DNA from: an uncultured Desulfovibrio sp.
Lineage (GTDB): Bacteria; Desulfobacterota; Desulfovibrionia; Desulfovibrionales; Desulfovibrionaceae
Length of the DNA stretch: 64,000 nt
Reading direction: 5' to 3'
NCBI GenBank assembly: GCA_934546745.1
Contig: CAKTDV010000004.1
Span: 1 to 64,000 of the forward strand
A model generated the notes under the pieces. That model had not been told where the DNA came from, ran no database searches, and saw only the letters and a program-made list of their open reading frames with translations. Of this stretch, positions 38,336-47,900 are shown piece after piece (position 1 is the stretch's first letter; every line of letters starts with the position of its first letter). A program made the translations under genes and the position numbers.

Positions 38336-39213
38336 AATTTGTTCCCAACGGTTCGGTCATTAAATTTCTGCTGATTGTCGCTCTGGGATGTGGCCTTGCC
38401 TTTCTCATGGCCTGGCTGACGGCCATGTTTGCCGTTATAAAACTCACGCAAGGCGCTTCACTTACAGGATTGTCGCTGATACTGCTCTGGTGCGCTGTTG
38501 TTGGGGGCGCCGCTGTTTGGAGTATTTGCACGTTTTGTGCTCTCTCTGTGGGGGCATGGCGCAAACACCATGTGAATCATGCCATCCGTTTGAGTGAAGC
38601 CATGCATATGCTGCATGCTTCCACAAACCACGAACAGCTGGAGGCGCTTCGCCATTATCGTATCCGGGTGTTCAAGAGTCATGAAGCAATCCCGGCTGGA
38701 GGAAAAATCGGCGTGGATTGCCGTGAAGTCTCAAACTTTCTTTCCCCCATGCTCTTAGGGTTCAATAAATTTTTTGCTCTCGGTTCGCCCGAATATTGCT
38801 GCGATGCCACACAAATTTCCGCAATTGTGGAAGAAAATCAGATGCGCTGGGGCGGTGAAAGCAATGTCGTCCCAAACTGTGATACCGCAAAATTCAATCA
38901 GGAAATTGAAGAGTTAAAGAAGAAATACAAGGAGATGACGGGTAACTATACCGGTTTGACCGGACGGGAAGGCAAATTAAAAGGCGAAATCAAGCGAATG
39001 GAAGCCCACATGCACATCCTTGTCGCGTTGGCGAACAAAGCCACCAGAGAATTCACGCATCCACTCACCAAACATGAAATCACACGTCAATATAAGGAGA
39101 TCGGCAAGACGCTGGGGGTTGAAAATGCTCCGGGCAATTACATAGAAATTTTTCGCAAGGCAATGCCGAAAGAGTATATCAACCACGGCGGAGCGCCTAC
39201 CCAAAACCCCTGA
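38332..39213 (+). CDS. membrane protein with coiled coil, unknown function
   Basis: A 293-residue protein with two N-terminal transmembrane segments (about residues 10-37 and 45-72), then a soluble part and a coiled coil (FNQEIEELKKKYKEMTG and KGEIKRMEAHMHI, about 185-230). It starts inside the stop of the AlbA_2-like gene (ATGA), so the two are made together and may work together, for example a cytoplasmic sensor with a membrane effector. I do not recognise the family. Confidence 0.65.
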   Translation: MKFVPNGSVIKFLLIVALGCGLAFLMAWLTAMFAVIKLTQGASLTGLSLILLWCAVVGGAAVWSICTFCALSVGAWRKHHVNHAIRLSEAMHMLHASTNHEQLEALRHYRIRVFKSHEAIPAGGKIGVDCREVSNFLSPMLLGFNKFFALGSPEYCCDATQISAIVEENQMRWGGESNVVPNCDTAKFNQEIEELKKKYKEMTGNYTGLTGREGKLKGEIKRMEAHMHILVALANKATREFTHPLTKHEITRQYKEIGKTLGVENAPGNYIEIFRKAMPKEYINHGGAPTQNP

Positions 39214-39295
39214 AAGGCAGGAAACCTGACCCGCTTAGGTTCTCCGTTCTTACATCTTTGCAAACATAACATCGCAAAATAACACGATAAATTCT

Positions 39296-39336
39296 AACCT
39301 CCCCTTCTTAGACCTAAGAAGGGGAGGTTTTGTTTT
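39296..39336 (+). terminator. strong rho-independent terminator
   Basis: AACCTCCCCTTCTTAG / CTAAGAAGGGGAGGTT, a 16-bp perfect stem with a 2-nt loop, then TTGTTTT. It closes the int/AlbA_2/membrane-protein block. Confidence 0.88.
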
Positions 39337-39448
39337 GCCTTTGCTAACGCCCCTCCTGTTCAGCATTTTTTTCAGGGCATAGGGTGTGTTCTCTCCAGAT
39401 GATTCTGGATTGATTCATACACTTCAGCCTGAATACAGGGAGATGCTG

Positions 39449-39658
39449 ATGGCGACCAAAAAATTATCCCCGCAAGAAGTTGCCGACATGTACGGCGTGA
39501 AAGCATGCACACTGGCCCGCTGGCGCTGTAAAAAAGTTGGCCCGCGTTACGCCAAGCTCGGTAGTCGTGTCATGTATGACATAGAAGACCTTGAAAACTG
39601 GTTTGCGTCACGCTGCGTTCATACCAGAGATTCCGCCCCCCAACTGAGGAAAAAATAA
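39449..39658 (+). CDS. excisionase-like helix-turn-helix protein
   Basis: A 69-residue MerR/HTH_17-like DNA-binding protein: LSPQEVADMYGVKACTLARW is the helix-turn-helix, then the wing KLGSRVMYDIEDLENWF. This is the usual excisionase / AlpA-like layout of integrated elements. The start at 39449 is 6 nt after GGGAG; the ATG at 39443 would overlap the ribosome site. Its stop overlaps the DUF927 start by 1 nt, so it leads the replication operon and may be both excision factor and regulator. Confidence 0.8.
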   Translation: MATKKLSPQEVADMYGVKACTLARWRCKKVGPRYAKLGSRVMYDIEDLENWFASRCVHTRDSAPQLRKK

Positions 39659-42309
39659 TGGTGGGCGACATTCTGCACAACTTTGCCGAGTGTCTGCGTT
39701 CAGCGGGGCTGGAGGTCGATGCCGTTCTGGCCGATGGCCTCCTGCACCGCTGCGGCACAACGGACAGGCCCCACCGCAAGGACGGCGCGTACAAGGCGTT
39801 TCTGGACGCTCCGGCCTCCATCTGGTGGAAGAACTGGCGCACCGGCGATGAGGGAACATGGACGGCCAAGCCGGAAAAGGAATTCAGCGCCGCCCAGCGC
39901 AAGGCTCTGCACGAGCGCCTTGCCGCCGCCAAAGCCGACACAAAGGCCGAACAGGATCGCCGCTGGAAGGCAGCCGCAAAGCTGGCCGCGAGCATCTGGA
40001 ACCATGGCCGAACCATCGGGGACGATCATCCCTATCTGCAACGAAAGGAAGTTCCGGCCATCGGCCTGCGACAGACAGAGGACGGGCGGCTTATTGTTCC
40101 CGTGCTGAACCCGTCCGGCCGGATACAGAGCCTGCAATTCATCCTGCCGGACAAGCCCACCGAGGGGACGGACAAATTCTTTCTCAAGGGCGGCAAAACG
40201 TCCGGGGGTTTCTTCTCCATTCCTGCAAAAAACGACACCAGGGACGGCCCGTTGCTGATTGCCGAAGGCTACGCCACAGGGGCAAGCCTGCATCTGGCTA
40301 CAGGGTACGCCGTGCTGATCGCCTTCAATGCCGGGAATCTGGAAGCCGTAGCCCGCGCAGCCCGTGCCCGGTATCCTGATCGGGAAATCATGCTTTGCGC
40401 GGACAACGACTGCGAAACCGCCAAAGCCGACGGAACGCCGTGGAATCCCGGCAAGGAAGCGGCTTTCAGAGCGGCGCAGGCTGTGGGCGGCAAGCTGGCC
40501 GTCTGCCCGGCCCATGACGGCAAGGCGACGGATTTCAACGATCTGCACCGCCTGCGTTCTCTTGAAGCTGTCCGCTCTGTTGTGGAAGCGGCACGAAAAC
40601 AGGATGCCGATTGTCCCATGCCGGAGGGTTTCTTTCTTGTGCCGGAAGGCAAACGCGCCGGACTGTACAAGCTGGAAACCAAACCGGACGGGGAGGTGAA
40701 CGAAGTCCGCATTGGGCCTCCGCTCTCCGTGAAAGGCATGACCCGCGACAGCGAGGGCAACGAATGGGGCCTCATGCTCGAATGGGCTGACCCAGACGGC
40801 AAGAAGCACACCTGGCCTATGCCTATTGAGCTGCTCTTTCGGCAGGGCGCGGACTGGTACAGCGCCCTGGCTTCCGGCGGCTGGTTCGGCAATCCCGTCG
40901 CCAGAAAAAAACTGGTGGATTTTCTGGCCGCCGTCAGACCTGTCCGGCGTATCCGCTGTGTGCCCCGCACCGGCTGGGACAATACCGCCTACATCCTTCC
41001 GGATGCCGTGTACGGCGACACCTCCAAAAGCGTGGTTCTGCAATCCGCACACCACGGAGATCTGTATCGTACCGCCGGAACTCTGGAAGATTGGCGGGAA
41101 ATCGCCGTACTTGCCGTCGGCAATTCCCGCCTGAGCTTTGCCCTGTGCGTGGCCTTCGCCGGGCCGCTGCTCCGTCTGGCCGGTTTGGAGGGCGGCGGAT
41201 TCAGCTTTGAGGGCGGTTCGTCATCGGGCAAGACAACGGCCCTCCAGATTGCCGCGTCCGTCTGGGGCGGGCCGGAACATGTCCGAAGCTGGCGCGCCAC
41301 GGACAACGGCCTTGAGAACATCGCTGTCCTGCACAACGACAATGTGCTGGTTCTGGATGAAGTCGGACAGGTCAACGGCAAGGTTCTGGCCGAATGTGCC
41401 TACATGCTGGCCAACGGTCAGGGCAAGGGACGCTCCAGCCGCGAGGGCAATCTGCGCAAATCCCTTTCCTGGCGTCTGCTCTTTCTCTCCAGCGGCGAAC
41501 TCGGTCTTGCCGACAAGCTGCCTGAAAACGGGTTGAAATCCAGAGGCGGGCAGGAAGTCCGCTTTGTCGGGCTTCCCGTGGATACGTCCATGCTCACCGA
41601 GCTGCACGGTTTTCCTCATGCCGGAGCAGTGGTAAATCGCCTCAAAGAATTGACCGCTCTGCATTACGGCCATGCGGGCCGCGCCTTCCTGCACAAATTG
41701 ACCGAACCTGACACCATGACCACGGTTTTATCCGAGCTGCACCCGGCTCTTGCCAACACGGTCAATCGTCTTGTGCCCGCCGGAGCGGACGGACAGGTGC
41801 GGCGTGTGGCCCAACGCTTTACGCTCTGCGGACTGGCCGGAGGACTGGCCGTGCAGATGGGAATTCTGCCCCCTGACTTTGACGCTCCGGGCTGTGCCGA
41901 ACGCTGTTTCCATGACTGGCTGGCCGCTCGCGGAGGCATCGGCGCTTCCGAGGATGCCGCCATCCTCGCGGCCGTGCGCCTATTCATCGAACAGCACGGG
42001 GCAAGCCGCTTTCAGGATATGGACGCTCAAATGGGCACCTGCCCTAACCGCGTTGGTTTTCGGCGCACGCGCAACAGCACGACCGAGTATTTGATCCTGC
42101 CGGAAAGTTTTCGGGCTGAGGTTGTCAAAGGGTACGCAGAGGCAAGGGCCGTGCGTGTTTTGCGTGAAGCGGGCTGGCTACGCACCCCAGATAAAAATCG
42201 GCTGAAAGCTCAGGAGCGCCTTCCCGGCCTTGGACGTGTGCGCGTCTATATCGTGCGCGCCTGCCGGATGACACGGACGAAGCCCCAACCTTATCTGATT
42301 GAGCGGTGA
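39658..42309 (+). CDS. TOPRIM-DUF927 replication protein (primase/helicase-like)
   Basis: An 883-residue protein with an N-terminal primase-like part, a TOPRIM domain (LLIAEGYATGASL near residue 200, LCADND near 243) and a C-terminal DUF927 AAA-type ATPase (FEGGSSSGKTTAL near 520, VLVLDEVGQV as Walker B near 565). Such proteins prime and unwind plasmid and integrative-element DNA. It probably supports replication of the excised circle. The iteron-like cluster directly after its stop fits that role. Confidence 0.87.
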   Translation: MVGDILHNFAECLRSAGLEVDAVLADGLLHRCGTTDRPHRKDGAYKAFLDAPASIWWKNWRTGDEGTWTAKPEKEFSAAQRKALHERLAAAKADTKAEQDRRWKAAAKLAASIWNHGRTIGDDHPYLQRKEVPAIGLRQTEDGRLIVPVLNPSGRIQSLQFILPDKPTEGTDKFFLKGGKTSGGFFSIPAKNDTRDGPLLIAEGYATGASLHLATGYAVLIAFNAGNLEAVARAARARYPDREIMLCADNDCETAKADGTPWNPGKEAAFRAAQAVGGKLAVCPAHDGKATDFNDLHRLRSLEAVRSVVEAARKQDADCPMPEGFFLVPEGKRAGLYKLETKPDGEVNEVRIGPPLSVKGMTRDSEGNEWGLMLEWADPDGKKHTWPMPIELLFRQGADWYSALASGGWFGNPVARKKLVDFLAAVRPVRRIRCVPRTGWDNTAYILPDAVYGDTSKSVVLQSAHHGDLYRTAGTLEDWREIAVLAVGNSRLSFALCVAFAGPLLRLAGLEGGGFSFEGGSSSGKTTALQIAASVWGGPEHVRSWRATDNGLENIAVLHNDNVLVLDEVGQVNGKVLAECAYMLANGQGKGRSSREGNLRKSLSWRLLFLSSGELGLADKLPENGLKSRGGQEVRFVGLPVDTSMLTELHGFPHAGAVVNRLKELTALHYGHAGRAFLHKLTEPDTMTTVLSELHPALANTVNRLVPAGADGQVRRVAQRFTLCGLAGGLAVQMGILPPDFDAPGCAERCFHDWLAARGGIGASEDAAILAAVRLFIEQHGASRFQDMDAQMGTCPNRVGFRRTRNSTTEYLILPESFRAEVVKGYAEARAVRVLREAGWLRTPDKNRLKAQERLPGLGRVRVYIVRACRMTRTKPQPYLIER

Positions 42310-42444
42310 CAGTGGGGACAATGGTGACAAGCCAGCAATCACAAGAGGTTACGCCTGTCACCACTGTCACCATTCCCTGTTCGAGTGGTGACAGCCCGAA
42401 TGTCTTGTCTTTGCCTGCGTGTCACCACTGTCACCGCTGTCACC
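42305..42444. repeat. iteron-like cluster TGTCACC / GGTGACA
   Basis: Eight copies of a 7-mer: GGTGACA at 42305, 42323 and 42387; TGTCACC at 42356, 42365, 42420, 42429 and 42438. Many are spaced exactly 9 or 18 bp apart, the last three being a tandem 9-bp array. The cluster lies between the replication and relaxase genes. It suggests an origin of replication or an operator for the relaxase. Confidence 0.7.
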
Positions 42445-42471
42445 ACTAAAAAAGAACGGGAAGAAAAGGCC

Positions 42472-43689
42472 ATGTCCTATCTCGTCTTGCATATGGATAA
42501 ATTCAAGAAAGACGCCATCCGCGGCATTCAGTCGCACAACCGGCGCGAGCGCGAAAGCCATTCCAACCCCGACATTGATTACAGCCGGAGCGCGGGAAAC
42601 TACGATCTGCATGAATCCGCCTCAGACAATTACGCGCAGGCCATCCAGAATCGCATTGACGACCTGCTCATGGTCAAGGCTGTCCGCAAGGACGCCGTGC
42701 ATCTGTGCGGCCTGATTGTCAGTTCGGACAAATCGTTCTTCACCCGCATCGGCAAAGACGAAACTAGGCGCTTTTTTGAGGAAGCCACAACCTATCTCAC
42801 TGATTTTGCCGGCAAGAAAAATGTCATCTCTGCGATGGTTCATATGGATGAAAAAACGCCGCACATGCACTTCCTTCATGTGCCGGTGACGCCGGACGGA
42901 CGACTCAGTGCCAACAGCATCTATACCCGCGCCAGTCTGAAAAAACTGCAAACCGACTTGCCCATCTATCTGCAAAGCCGCGGTTTTGAGATTCAGCGCG
43001 GCGTTGAGCAGAAGCCGGGAGCAGCCAAAAAGCATCTGGATACGCGGGAATTCAAGCAGCAACAGGAAGCCCTGAACAATCTGATTCTGGAATCCGAAGA
43101 GCTTGCTCAAAGTTCCCGGAAAATTCTTGATGCTATGGAACAGCGTGAAGAAGATCTGAAAAAGAGCATTGAAATGTATGAGCAACAGGCTGAGGAGGCG
43201 GAAAAAATTCTTCGGGAAGATTCATCTCTCCCCAAGGCATCTCTTTTCAATTACCAGTCCGTGCTGAAAAAAGCATCCCTCATCATTGCCGAGTTGAAAA
43301 AGGCGCTTGCCGTTACGCACATTACTCAGAAGCAAAAAGAAAACCTGCAAATGGAAATGGAAGAGTTACGCGAAAAACAGACACGGCTTGAAACGGAATA
43401 CGCGGCCCACAAGAAGCAAAGCCATGAGGAAAAGGATGAGCTGGAGGCACAGTTGAAGAAAATGAAAAGACTCATGGCGGGCTATCTGGATTTTTTGCGT
43501 CAACCGGAAATCCGCCCGCTCCATCTCGACTTTGTGGAACGCAAGCAAGCCGAACAGCTCCAGCGTCAGCAGGAAAAGGAACAGCAAGAGCGTCAGGAAG
43601 CGGAAGCCCGCCAGCAGACCGAGCGTGAACAGCACATCCGGCAAGAGCCGGAGGCCGTACCGCAACATCATCGCTCAAGGATGCGCTGA
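42472..43689 (+). CDS. MOBV-type relaxase (Mob/Pre family)
   Basis: A 405-residue plasmid mobilization enzyme that nicks oriT and leads the strand into a recipient. The N-terminal 200 residues are the Mob_Pre domain, with the metal-binding motif HMDEKTPHMHF near residue 124 followed by VPVTPDGRLSA. The rest is a long coiled coil (about 230-400), Gln/Glu-rich at the end. ATG 42472 follows a purine-rich ribosome site; the longer frame would run through the iterons. It makes the element mobilizable. Confidence 0.92.
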   Translation: MSYLVLHMDKFKKDAIRGIQSHNRRERESHSNPDIDYSRSAGNYDLHESASDNYAQAIQNRIDDLLMVKAVRKDAVHLCGLIVSSDKSFFTRIGKDETRRFFEEATTYLTDFAGKKNVISAMVHMDEKTPHMHFLHVPVTPDGRLSANSIYTRASLKKLQTDLPIYLQSRGFEIQRGVEQKPGAAKKHLDTREFKQQQEALNNLILESEELAQSSRKILDAMEQREEDLKKSIEMYEQQAEEAEKILREDSSLPKASLFNYQSVLKKASLIIAELKKALAVTHITQKQKENLQMEMEELREKQTRLETEYAAHKKQSHEEKDELEAQLKKMKRLMAGYLDFLRQPEIRPLHLDFVERKQAEQLQRQQEKEQQERQEAEARQQTEREQHIRQEPEAVPQHHRSRMR

Positions 43690-43707
43690 CCGTCCGCCGG
43701 GAATCTC

Positions 43708-43772
43708 GACTCGAAGGCGAGTCATAGCCCACTATGGTTTACTGCGTAAACCAGTGGGCAAGCGTGCCGCTT
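43708..43772 (+). other. oriT-like triple hairpin
   Basis: Three inverted repeats in a row just after the relaxase gene: GACTCG-aagg-CGAGTC (43708-43723); CCCACTaTGGTTTAC-tgc-GTAAACCAGTGGG (43728-43758); AAGCG-tgc-CGCTT (43760-43772). Relaxase recognition sites of MOBV plasmids are inverted repeats near the mob gene, so this is the best oriT candidate in the element. The nick site cannot be told. Confidence 0.6.
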
Positions 43773-43833
43773 GACCGCCAAAGGCAAAAGACAAAACCGG
43801 GGACATGCCCCGTCCATCACAGGAGAAAGCACC

Positions 43834-44199
43834 ATGAGCATCACAGCCAGCCAGCTGAAGGAAATCAGACAGGAGTTCGCCCGACTCAAGCCCGCCACCG
43901 TCACGCTGGACGGAAACCGCGCCATGACCGTGAAGCAGGCCATTTTCACCCTCGCCCCGACGCTGGAGCGGATGAAGAAGCGCGGCTTCGACACACAGGA
44001 GATTGTCGAAAAGTTGCAAGAGAAAGGGATTGAGGTGAAGCCCCAAACCCTGACCAAATATCTGACCGAGGCCAGACGGCAGAGGGAAGGCCAGAAAGCC
44101 GGGAAGAGAGACACGCCCCCGCCCGCCTCCGAGACTCAAACAGCACAGCAACTTATTGTTGCGAATACACCGTCAGATGCCGCGAATGATGAACTGTGA
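43834..44199 (+). CDS. small mobilization accessory / DNA-binding protein
   Basis: A 121-residue protein. The middle part resembles a helix-turn-helix of plasmid accessory proteins (GFDTQEIVEKLQEKGIEVKP, then TLTKYLTEARRQRE); the tail is Pro/Ala-rich. AGGAG precedes ATG 43834. It lies directly after the oriT-like hairpins and may help the relaxase bind there. Not assigned to a named family. Confidence 0.6.
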   Translation: MSITASQLKEIRQEFARLKPATVTLDGNRAMTVKQAIFTLAPTLERMKKRGFDTQEIVEKLQEKGIEVKPQTLTKYLTEARRQREGQKAGKRDTPPPASETQTAQQLIVANTPSDAANDEL

Positions 44200-44227
44200 A
44201 AAGAATCCAATGAGAGGAGAAAACGCC

Positions 44228-44833
44228 ATGGCAGAAACGTACGGATACATCCGCGTATCCAGCACCGATCAAAACGAGAGCCGCCAGCGCATCGCCCTTG
44301 AACAGCAGGGCATACCGTCAGGTCATATTTTCATGGACAAAATGTCGGGCAAGGATTTTCAGCGCCCGCAGTATCAGGTCATGCTCAAAAAATTCAGACC
44401 GGGAGATCAGCTTTGCGTCACCAGCATTGACCGGCTCGGCCGCAATTATGAGGAAATTCTGGAACAGTGGCGTGTGCTGACCAAAGAAAAACGCATAGAC
44501 ATTTTTGTTCTGGACATGCCCCTGCTCGACACCAGACGCGACAAAAATCTGCTCGGCACGTTCATCGCCGACCTTGCCTTGCAGGTGCTTTCGTTCGTAG
44601 CGCACACGGAGCGGGAAAATATTCGCAAACGACAGGCGGAAGGGATAGCAGCGGCCAAACAAAATGGCGTGAGGTTCGGCCACAACCCACGACCGCTTCC
44701 TCCCAATTTCCCCGAAACCTACACGCTCTGGAAGGAGAATGCCATCTCGATCTCAGAAGCAGCTAAACGAACGGGTATGGCTCGTTCCACATTTCGCATT
44801 CGCGCGGAATCATTCAAAAAAGATTGTCCATAA
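44228..44833 (+). CDS. serine recombinase (resolvase/invertase)
   Basis: A 201-residue small serine recombinase. The N-terminal catalytic domain has YGYIRVSSTDQNESRQ (Ser11 the likely nucleophile), LCVTSIDRLGRNYEEI and the E-helix TERENIRKRQAEGIAAAKQNG, as in Pin/Hin-type invertases and resolvases; the C-terminal HTH is ISISEAAKRTGMARSTFRIR. AGAGGAG precedes ATG 44228. It ends 12 nt before one arm of a perfect inverted repeat flanking the defence operon's leader, so inverting that segment is a likely task. Dimer resolution of the circular element is the alternative. Confidence 0.92.
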   Translation: MAETYGYIRVSSTDQNESRQRIALEQQGIPSGHIFMDKMSGKDFQRPQYQVMLKKFRPGDQLCVTSIDRLGRNYEEILEQWRVLTKEKRIDIFVLDMPLLDTRRDKNLLGTFIADLALQVLSFVAHTERENIRKRQAEGIAAAKQNGVRFGHNPRPLPPNFPETYTLWKENAISISEAAKRTGMARSTFRIRAESFKKDCP

Positions 44834-44845
44834 TATGTCGATAGA

Positions 44846-44968
44846 GTGTACCTGCCCGCCACCCTCTTGTCTGCATTTATTCAGATATTTTTAGACCATA
44901 AAATATGCCTGGTCAATTGTCTTTGGACAAACCCAGTCAGCAAAATTCCTCTTGGCGGGCAGGTACAC
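44846..44968. promoter_or_regulatory. putative invertible promoter segment
   Basis: Perfect 16-bp inverted repeats GTGTACCTGCCCGCCA (44846-44861) and its reverse complement (44953-44968) enclose 91 bp of AT-rich DNA. The best promoter inside is on the minus strand: TTGACC, 17 bp, TAAAAA, pointing back at the recombinase. Only a weaker + strand match exists (TTGTCT, 18 bp, CAAAAT). Inversion would point the stronger promoter at the helicase operon, whose start lies about 30 nt away. Neither strand shows a coding feature. Confidence 0.6.
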
Positions 44969-44975
44969 TTAGCCG

Positions 44976-44993
44976 CCACCTCCCGCGAGGTGG
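44976..44993 (+). promoter_or_regulatory. hairpin covering the helicase ribosome binding site
   Basis: CCACCT-cccgcg-AGGTGG, an interrupted palindrome whose right arm is part of the GAGGTGG ribosome site for GTG 44999. In RNA it could hide the start; in DNA it could be an operator. Confidence 0.45.
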
Positions 44994-44998
44994 TATGC

Positions 44999-47900
44999 GT
45001 GGTTCAGCTTGAAAAAATCTCGGCCGGAGACAGCGTACTCGGCATTGATACGCAGGAACCCGTCACCATTGTCGCTGTGCAATGGTACGGCAATGCCGTA
45101 CTGAATATTACCTATAAAAACGCAAAGGGAGAACTCGGCAGCAGGCTTCTTTATAGAGAGGATGAAGCTGCGTTAACATTGCAGGAAGCCCATCTTCCCT
45201 GGAGTTTTGATGCCGACGGCGCACAGTTGCGCCTTGCTTCCGAAGCATGGCGTATCCATTACGCGCATCTGTTTGATCCCTACCTCGCCATCTACACGTC
45301 TGATGTGGAGCCTTTGCCGCACCAGATTTCCGCCGTCTATCAGGAAATGCTGGGCCGCATCCCCCTGCGTTATGTGCTGGCCGATGATCCCGGTGCGGGC
45401 AAGACCATCATGACCGGGCTGTTCATCAAGGAACTCATGGCCCGTGGCGATCTCAGGCGTTGTCTCATCGTCAGCCCCGGCAGCCTGGCGGAACAGTGGC
45501 AGGACGAACTGTACCACAAATTTCATCTGCGTTTTGAAATTCTCACCAACGACCGCATCGAATCCGCCGTGACCGGCAATGCCTTTGAGGAGGTCAGCCT
45601 TGCCATCGCCCGGCTGGATAAACTGGCTCGTAACAATGCCATTCAGGAAAAATTGCGGGTAACGGACTGGGATCTCATTGTCTGCGATGAAGCGCACAAA
45701 ATGTCCGCCACCGTTTGGGGCGGCGAGGTTAAGATGACCAGGCGCTTCCAGCTTGGACGGCTTCTTTCCGGCATCACTCGCCACTTTCTTCTGCTCACGG
45801 CAACGCCGCACAACGGCAAGGAAGAAGACTTTCAGCTCTTCCTCTCGCTGGTGGATCAGGATCGCTTTGGCGGCGTGGCCCGTACCGGCGCACAGTCCAT
45901 CAATATTTCGGATGTAATGCGGCGACTGGTCAAGGAAGAACTGCTCAAATTCGACGGAACCCCGCTTTTTCCCAACCGCCACGCCGTCACCGTAAACTAC
46001 ACGCTCTCCGCGCCGGAAGCGGAACTGTATGAAGCCGTCACGGCATACGTGCAAAACGAATTCAACCGTGCGGACAACCTGAACAGTGAGCGCCGTGCCA
46101 CCGTTGGTTTCGCCCTGACCATATTACAGCGGCGGCTGGCTTCATCGCCGGAAGCCATCTACCAGTCACTGCGCCGGCGTCGTGAACGGCTGGAAAACCG
46201 GCTGGCCGAGGAGCGTCTTGGCCAACAGGCCAAAGACAGGCAAGAGAGCTTCGCTCTGTATCTCACTGATGATTACGATGACGATCTCCCCGCCGCAGAA
46301 CTTGAGGAAGCCGAAGAACAGGTGGCGGACAAGGCCAGCGCCGCTTCCAGCATAGCTGAACTTGAAGCGGAGATCGCGACTCTGCAAAAACTGGATCGCA
46401 TGGCGAACGCGGTACGGGTCAGTGGCACCGATCGCAAATGGGAAGAGCTTTCCAGCCTGCTACAAGATGAACAGTGCATGTTCGATGCCGACGGCCTTCG
46501 CGAAAAACTGATCATCTTCACCGAACATCGCGACACCCTGCGCTATCTGACCGATAAAATTCGCTCCCTTCTCGGCAGCGAAGAAGCCGTTGTCACCATC
46601 TACGGCGGCATGCTGCGCGACGAACGGCGCAAGGTGGAAGAACGCTTCCGGCAGGACAAGGAAGTGCGCGTTCTTATCGCCACCGATGCCGCGGGCGAAG
46701 GTCTGAACCTGCAACGCGCTCATCTCATGGTCAATTACGACCTGCCCTGGAACCCCAACCGGCTGGAGCAGCGCTTTGGCCGTATCCACCGCATCGGGCA
46801 AAGCAAAACCTGCTGGTTGTGGAATCTCGTGGCCTACGAAACCCGCGAGGGCGCGGTGTTCAAGCGCCTGTTTGAAAAGCTGGAGCAGGAAAAGGAAGCC
46901 CTGGGCGGCAAGATATTCGACATTCTTGGCAAAGTCTCGTTCGACAATCGCCCCTTGCGGGAACTGCTCATCAAGGCCGTGCGTCACGGCAGCGAGCAGG
47001 ATGTTCAAACGCAAGTCACCCAGGCCATAGACAGCGCGTTCGACAGACAAACACTGATCCGACTGATGCAGCAACACGCCCTCACGGATGACGTGATGAA
47101 TGCGCACATTGTGTCCGCCATGCGGGAAAACATGGAACGCATGGAAGCTCGGCGGTTGCAACCCCATTTTATTGAGGCGTTTTTCAAGGAAGCATTCCGT
47201 ACCCTCGGCGGCAAGATGTCCGCCCGTGAAAAGGGTCGCTACGAAATTACCTATGTGCCCGCCGTGGTGCGCGGCCGGGACAGGCAAATCGGCTACGGCG
47301 AACCCGTGCTGCAACGGTATGAGCGCATCTGTTTTGACAAGGCATACCGTACCATAACGGGAACCGTGCCTGCGGCCCTGATTTGTCCCGGCCACCCCTT
47401 GCTGGAAGCGATACTGGACGTGTTGCGGGAGCGATCCGCCGATTTGCTTAAGCGCGGATCGGTACTCGTTGATGAAAATGATCCGGGCCATGCCGCCCGT
47501 CTGCTGTTTTATATTGAGCATACAATACAAGACGGTACAATTCTGCCCGGCGGCGGCAGGCGTGTCATCTCGCGCAACATTCATTTTGTGGAGCTGACCG
47601 AAGACGGCGTTACCTCAAACGCGGGCTATGCGCCCTATCTCGACTACCGGCCGGTTTCCGAAGCCGAACAGGCGGCTGTTCTGGGCTATGCGGCGAAGCA
47701 GCCTTGGCTGATCCAAAGCGTGGAAGAACGCGCCGTTGCTCATGCCGTCACCCAGCTTGTCCCTGTGCATCTTGCGGAAGTGCGAACCCATCGCGAAGCT
47801 CTCATTGAGAAGACCGAAAAAGCCGTGAAGGAACGCCTGACAGCGGAAATTCAGTATTGGGACTATCGCGCCGCCGACCTGAAAAACAGGGAAAATGCCG

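Noticed and set aside
44846..44968. Reading the 16-bp inverted repeat as a transcription terminator
   Set aside because: The 91-nt loop is far too long and there is no T-tract.
44846..44998. Starting the helicase at GTG 44846
   Set aside because: The start codon would lie inside the inverted repeat and the extra 51 residues look non-coding; GTG 44999 has a ribosome site and a normal family N-terminus.
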